DNA of 64,000 nucleotides from Favolaschia claudopus. Its lineage: Eukaryota > Basidiomycota > Agaricomycetes > Agaricales > Mycenaceae. Of this stretch, positions 59,851-64,000 are shown one piece after another (the first letter of the stretch is position 1; every line of letters starts with the position of its first letter). The stretch spans positions 248,001 to 312,000 of the forward strand of contig JAWWNJ010000026.1 of NCBI GenBank assembly GCA_037176885.1. The letters run 5' to 3'. The position numbers and the translations under genes were made by a program. The notes under the pieces were generated by a model, which was not told the origin of the DNA, searched no databases, and worked only from the letters and a program-made list of their open reading frames with translations.

Positions 59851-60903
59851 CTGACAGCTAAAATTGGTCTTCTCCTCCAACTTCCACAACACCCTCACAA
59901 TTTCGTCCCAGCGCGGCCCATCCCACCGGTGGATCAATAACGGGCAGAGGGGGTGCTGATGTCTCCATGCGAGAGAGCTGACCAGACGCGATAGCTCGGT
60001 CAAGCTCGTTGTCGACCCGAGGTGCCAATGGCATGTCCACGTCATCGGACACTGTATTCCCCGCTGACTCGCCTTCTGCAGGCAAAGAGGAAGAAGGCAG
60101 GTGTGCGGCAGGTTCGGGTGCAGCGATTGTCGAAGATGAGGCAGAGATTGAGGAGGTTGGTGGGGCTCCCGGCTGCGCATTCGACGGGCCAGAGAGAGAA
60201 CCTATCATTTCATTATTAAGTATTGTACTTTTGGCGTGTCTCAAATACAAAACACTTTCTCAAATGTGAAGCTTGAACAAAATTCGTGTACGTCGATAGC
60301 GATTGACCATATCCCATGGGATCCCACTGAGTCCAATCCTTTCCCTCAGCTGTACCAGTGTTAACACTGCAAATGAGACATTAGCCAGCTTTCTACCCAA
60401 TTTTGCAGTGCAAGCTGTACCTACGAACCTCAATATCAGGTCCGTTTACATGCCCTGCAAGCAGGGTGATCGTGTATCCTATATACGCGCGTAGTCCATC
60501 GAGCAGCGGACTCACTGTTGCCATAAATTTAAGCCTAGCTCTATGAATCTTCGTCAGTACCGTCTCATATCCTAATGCAATACACTTACTCATTCTGAAT
60601 CTCGGGATCGACGCTGGGTAAACCCTCATCCGATGCCTCATATTTAGCCATGGCTACCGCGTGAGCCTCCGCCGCCTCGTCCTTCAGCTGCTCCCACACC
60701 TCTGTAAGCTCTTGCGCAAGCAGCTTGCGCGCGATTTCACACCGAAGGGCCATGTGATTATCCCGGTGTTTGTCTGAATGTCGCTCCAGGAAAGTGTTAG
60801 TGACATTGTTCTTGAATTCTTTGTGATGCATATAGAATTGAAAGTCGAGCGACTTCTTCGGCGGCGGTTCATCCTCGTGTCGTCGCATCCGCGTGAGGTA
60901 CAC
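59851..60903 (-). pseudogene. N-terminal half of the split agaricomycete-type hypothetical gene
   Basis: Reads KKSLDFQFYMHHKEFKNN, ALRCEIARKLLAQELTEVWE and YEASDEGLPSVDPEIQNE. After an intron comes ATVSPLLDGLRAYIGYTITL, and after another EVRSVNTGTAEGKDWTQWD. These segments match, in order, the N-terminal half of the same uncharacterised mushroom family. A Ser/Pro/Ala-rich disordered stretch follows (GSLSGPSNAQPGAPPTSS). The final block GPRWDEIVRVLWKLEEKTNF is in a different frame from the disordered stretch, which suggests a frameshift near 59925. The exon ends SCQ before a GTGGGT donor at 59850. The start is unsettled: GTG at 60903, ATG at 60888, or an upstream exon (MSLEEFVGFNPKSRC near 61049). 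No biochemical function can be assigned. Confidence 0.55.
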
Positions 60904-62142
60904 AAAATATGGTGTAACGACTGGCGATTTTTTCGCGTTATATCTGGCTATTTTAAGTCAAGTGCGGCCCCAAACAACCCGACAACCCGCCACGCGTCAC
61001 TGAGACATCTGGATTTCGGATTGAACCCCACGAACTCTTCAAGAGACATTTGAGTGTATCTTGTTGAGATATTTGTGTTGTAGTGTTGTGTGTATTGGTT
61101 GATTGTGTTATATAGGTAGATTCTCTGCTGCGCTATATTTAGCACTTCTGTCGATATATTCAAGTGTCAGCGTTACAACGGGTTGCCATGCATTCCCATT
61201 GCATTCGGACGTTGGCGACTAAACCAACGCTTGATTTTCTAGTAGACAAATCTCCCTGGTGATAAGCAGGCTATTGGGCTGATAGTGAAATAGTGCTAAA
61301 ATTTGCACTTTTTACTATCTAGCCTGAGGCTACTACACTCCAGAGGGTTAGTATATGTCCCGTATAGCTAAACCAGGACATAGCCATTTTAAAAGGGCAA
61401 CATCCGGGTGCATCGTGAGGAGATCACCAGACCAAACGACGTCCTCAATCAAGGATGTTTGGGTTTCACTAAGAGTATAAAGCCTCTTGGACCCTCAGGA
61501 TGTCTAAATACCACGTGAAGGGACAAACCAGGCAGTCCCCGTCCTCAAGTAATCTTAGCTAGACTTCTGAAAAGCCTGGCCGAGTTGTCTGATCACTGGC
61601 AGGAGCTGCGATCATGGCGGCTGACTACGGCATCACTCCAAACAGTTACGGAACATTTGCTGTCACTTAGCCATATCAACGGGTCACTAAACTTACCTCC
61701 TGAATCGGGCGGTGTCATGTAAGCTTCATGACGTTAACTGAGTGAAACTCAACCTATCCATTCTTGAGAATTCGCATCGCCGCTCTGGGCTTCCAATTTG
61801 TCAAGGAGGAAGTCGTGAAGAAACTGCTCATGTGTCTCGCACTGGTGAAAGCCCTGCTGCTGTCAATACCTTGACTATAAAGACGAGCCGGCAATAGAGA
61901 TTGCCAGACCGTTATTGTGGGCTTGTTGTCAGAGAAGTACAATGCAGAGAGTACTTTGTTGATGCAGATGAAATCTTTGTCTTTGTTGAGTCTCTTGCCC
62001 TTTAGCGCACCACGCAGAGCCGTAATTTTGATTTGCTGCAAGTGAGAAATGCAATCTGTCCCTGGCACGCCTGAAATTCGCCCTTGCAAAGAAGTTAAGA
62101 ATTTACGTTGAGGCAGATTGAATTTCTGAAGTTCTTGTGGTA
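60904..62142. other. Accessory intergenic stretch
   Basis: May hold an upstream exon of the split gene (61.05 kb). Otherwise only short frames, such as minus 61754-62089 (111 codons) without a domain. Confidence 0.35.
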
Positions 62143-62400
62143 TTGTTGTAATCTATTCGAGTCATTCCTGACTCACTTATCGACTCATTACTCAACTCAC
62201 AACCAATTCACTTCCTGAGTCATTTCTACTGGAGTCATTCTGTTCTGACTTATTCTAGTTCTATAGATATCTTCTCTGTACAGTATATAAAGCTCGACTT
62301 GAGCCCTCATAATATATCTTGTTCTCTACCACCCACCTTGTGCGATTTCAACTATAGGTATTATAGCAGCCAGGAACTTTGCACGAGTCTTTTGGCGCTG
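62143..62400 (+). repeat. Possible solo LTR or promoter with bZIP-type sites and TATA box
   Basis: TGACTCA at 62169-62175 and TGAGTCA at 62216-62222, with three GAGTCAT/GACTCAT variants between about 62158 and 62238. TATATAAAG follows at 62284-62292. The arrangement (factor sites, TATA, then a TCTTGTTCTCTA stretch) resembles the U3-R of an LTR. No second copy was found in the window, so this is tentative. Confidence 0.35.
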
Positions 62401-62471
62401 CGTTGGGTGAAAACCTATCCAACTCAACCCCGCTCTTGGCTAGAACAGCAGCCTTAAGCTGAGCCAATTTG

Positions 62472-62629
62472 TGTTGGAGGGTGTACACCAGATGGAAGCC
62501 GAAAAGGCAAATAGAGCACCAGATGGGAGGCGAAAAGGCTAGTCACATTGTCACAAAGTGCCTAAATACGTGACAATGTACGAATGAGGAAGGCGACACC
62601 GTCTGTACCAAACCACGCCATTCTCCAAC
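62472..62629 (-). repeat. 3' LTR of the copia-type element
   Basis: Matches the 5' LTR closely across AGATGGAAGCCGAAAAGGCA, CTAAATACGTGACAATGTAC and GGAAGGCGACAC, with a small insertion near 62510-62520. The end next to gag is diverged. Confidence 0.7.
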
Positions 62630-63542
62630 GTGGATGCCCCAGAGCTCGAGAAACACCTCGGGATCGAGGCCGGCATCAAGAGCGGTCGCAAATGCAGCCT
62701 TGTGCGACTGAGGAGAGCGAAGATTGGAATTGATCCAATCCTTGACGAAGGCGGGCATGGTATGCATGCATTTGTGAGCGATATGGCCAACACGACCGCA
62801 GCGATGACAGTTGGAATTAGTGGGTTCGCACCACCGAAAGCCCTGAGAGTCCTGGGGAAAACCGTCAGAAGAAATGCTGCCAGTCAAGGGGGAAGAAGAG
62901 GTGGCGGCGAGGGCGGGGCGACGGGGAACAGGAGCGCTGCGAGCGATGAATGCGAGGGGACTGAGGCCATCATCCTCCTGCTTGATCCCAGGATCAGCAG
63001 CAGACGCCGTGAGGAGATCGGTGACGTCTTTAAGCGTGGGCTCCACAGCGCGTGTGAGAAGAACTGTGCGGACGGAGCTGTAGGAGGAATGGAGGATAAG
63101 GAGAAGATCCTTATGATATGTGTCGTCAATGGTGACCCCCATGGCAGTGAGCTTCTTGACAACATCAGCCATAGCACGGGTGTAGACGGAGATATCTTTA
63201 GAAGGATCGTGGCGGACAGCATTAAGCTCCGCGCGACCTACAATACGATTGGTCGTATTCGATTTCTCGAAGTGACCCTTGAGAGATTTATAAGCCGCAG
63301 TAGCCGAGACCTGATTCTCGACAAGATACTGATAGTCCTCATGGACATGGGAGTAGAGGTGGGGGATGATCATACGATCAAGGGAAAGATGGTCGGCTTC
63401 GGTACCAGGACCTGTATCTATAACCCAGAGAGCGTCCGAGAAGGAAGACCTTGAGATTCTTCACAAACTTGGCCCAATTGGACCCATCAAGTATGACAGT
63501 GAGGACATTAGTCAGAGCTGTGGTGATAGGGGGTGGAGCCAT
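62543..63542 (-). pseudogene. Copia gag-like polyprotein with zinc knuckle, frameshifted
   Basis: Capsid-type protein of an LTR retrotransposon. The ATG at 63540-63542 opens MAPPPITTALTNVLTVILDG, then SNWAKFVKNLKVFL. One base later (about 63447-63452) the frame shifts to DALWVIDTGPGTEADHLSLD. It then stays open through MIIPHLYSHVHEDYQYLVEN and FEKSNTTNRIVGRAELNAV (UBN2/gag-like helices) to the zinc knuckle CHRCGRVGHIAHKC (CX2CX4HX4C). It runs into the 3' LTR and stops at 62543. The single frameshift and the missing pol indicate a dead or trans-dependent copy. Confidence 0.75.
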
Positions 63543-63704
63543 GTGATCACGGGAAAGTGTGATACAGGATGTGTGACGTGACAGAAAAGCGCAGACAGGA
63601 AAAGGGTATCCAGAGAGCTAGAGGTGAATCCAGCTCAAAAGAAGAGATTTTGGGGTGAAAAGTGGCAGAGGAAGAGACAACGAGGTATAGGATGGTTCAA
63701 GGCG

Positions 63705-63716
63705 GGGCCCATAACC
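63705..63716 (-). other. Primer-binding site complementary to tRNA-iMet anticodon region
   Basis: GGTTATGGGCCC on the minus strand abuts the 5' LTR with no spacer. Its complement is the anticodon stem-loop of eukaryotic initiator tRNA-Met (GGGCCCATAACC), as in Drosophila copia, which primes from an internal iMet fragment. Confidence 0.7.
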
Positions 63717-63865
63717 TGTTGGAAGGTGTATACCAGATGGAAGCCGAAAAGGCAAATGGGAGGCGAAAAGCCCAGTCACATTGTCAGTGCCTAAATACGT
63801 GACAATGTACGAATAAGGAAGGCGACACTGTCTGTACCAAACCACACCAAACACCACGTTCAACA
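63717..63865 (-). repeat. 5' LTR of the copia-type element
   Basis: 149 bp, bounded by TGTTGG and CAACA. The second copy is at 62472-62629. Confidence 0.72.
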
Positions 63866-64000
63866 GATTGGACTGCGAGTTTTCCTTTGCGCTTTGCGTT
63901 ATAATTGGTGGAATTCTTCCAATAGTGGGAGACTAAGATTCTTGAACGAACTTTTCAGAACAGTTTCACCAATATACTCTAGATAAATGAATTTCTTTGC

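Larger units (their letters stand above)
62472..63865 (-). mobile_element. Short gag-only Ty1/copia-type LTR retroelement
   Basis: Direct repeats 63717-63865 and 62472-62629 act as 5' and 3' LTRs on the minus strand. Both have the form TGTTGGA...CCAAAC... with inverted ends at 63717-63865 (TGTTGG/CAACA). Directly after the 5' LTR the minus strand reads GGTTATGGGCCC (63705-63716). This is complementary to GGGCCCATAACC, the anticodon region of initiator-Met tRNA, and is the internal-tRNA priming mode known for copia. Between the LTRs lies only a gag-like gene. Protease, integrase, reverse transcriptase and RNase H are absent, so the element is non-autonomous. Five-base target duplications are not evident. 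Confidence 0.72.

Noticed and set aside
62630..63454. 274-codon plus-strand frame
   Set aside because: Antisense to the gag gene, which has the zinc knuckle.
1..64000. CRISPR arrays, operons, bacterial promoters
   Set aside because: Spliceosomal introns throughout show a eukaryotic genome; no spacer-repeat pattern was seen.

Overview
The window is eukaryotic, from an intron-dense basidiomycete, most likely an agaricomycete mushroom. Genes are compact and packed on both strands. Introns are about 50-60 bp with GT-AG (occasionally GC-AG) borders, and most proteins read as fungal family members only after splicing. The right end contains repeats and a protein family I associate with agaricomycete genomes. 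Exons were assembled by eye, so gene spans (first to last coding base) are firmer than internal exon borders.

Layout. 1-1164 (-): 5' part of tyrosyl-DNA phosphodiesterase 1. 1670-4450 (-): peroxisomal acyl-CoA oxidase. 4717-7526 (-): acetoacetyl-CoA synthetase. 7.5-9.85 kb: no convincing gene. 9.85-23.1 kb: a block of specialised-metabolism type enzymes: alpha/beta hydrolase (-), SAM methyltransferase (+), UbiA-family integral membrane enzyme (+), secreted GMC oxidoreductase (-), a MITE-like element, aldo/keto reductase (-), cytochrome P450 (+). 23.5-26.1 kb (+): mitochondrial ETF-ubiquinone oxidoreductase. 26.7-27.6 kb (-): HRI1-family protein. 27.9-29.0 kb (-): two-LIM-domain protein with two microexons. 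29.0-30.2 kb: repeats. 30.2-36.4 kb (+): APC1. 36.6-39.9 kb (+): importin beta-1. 40.9-41.7 kb (-): eIF5A. 44.5-45.8 kb (+): PEX19. 48.0-51.7 kb (+): cytosolic leucyl-tRNA synthetase. 52.6 kb (-): intron-containing tRNA-Leu(CAA).

From about 52 kb the region is accessory: GC-hairpin repeats; a split gene of an uncharacterised family, whose two halves (59.85-60.9 kb and 54.5-55.4 kb, both minus strand) flank a 4.3-kb stretch bounded by 32-bp inverted repeats; and a 1.4-kb gag-only copia-type LTR element with a tRNA-iMet anticodon-region primer-binding site.

How the genes relate. Acyl-CoA oxidase, acetoacetyl-CoA synthetase, ETF-QO and PEX19 all touch lipid oxidation or peroxisomes, but housekeeping genes of this kind are scattered in fungi and I do not claim a functional cluster. 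The 9.85-23.1 kb block is the most plausible co-functional set: a candidate terpenoid or prenylated-metabolite cluster centred on the UbiA-type protein.
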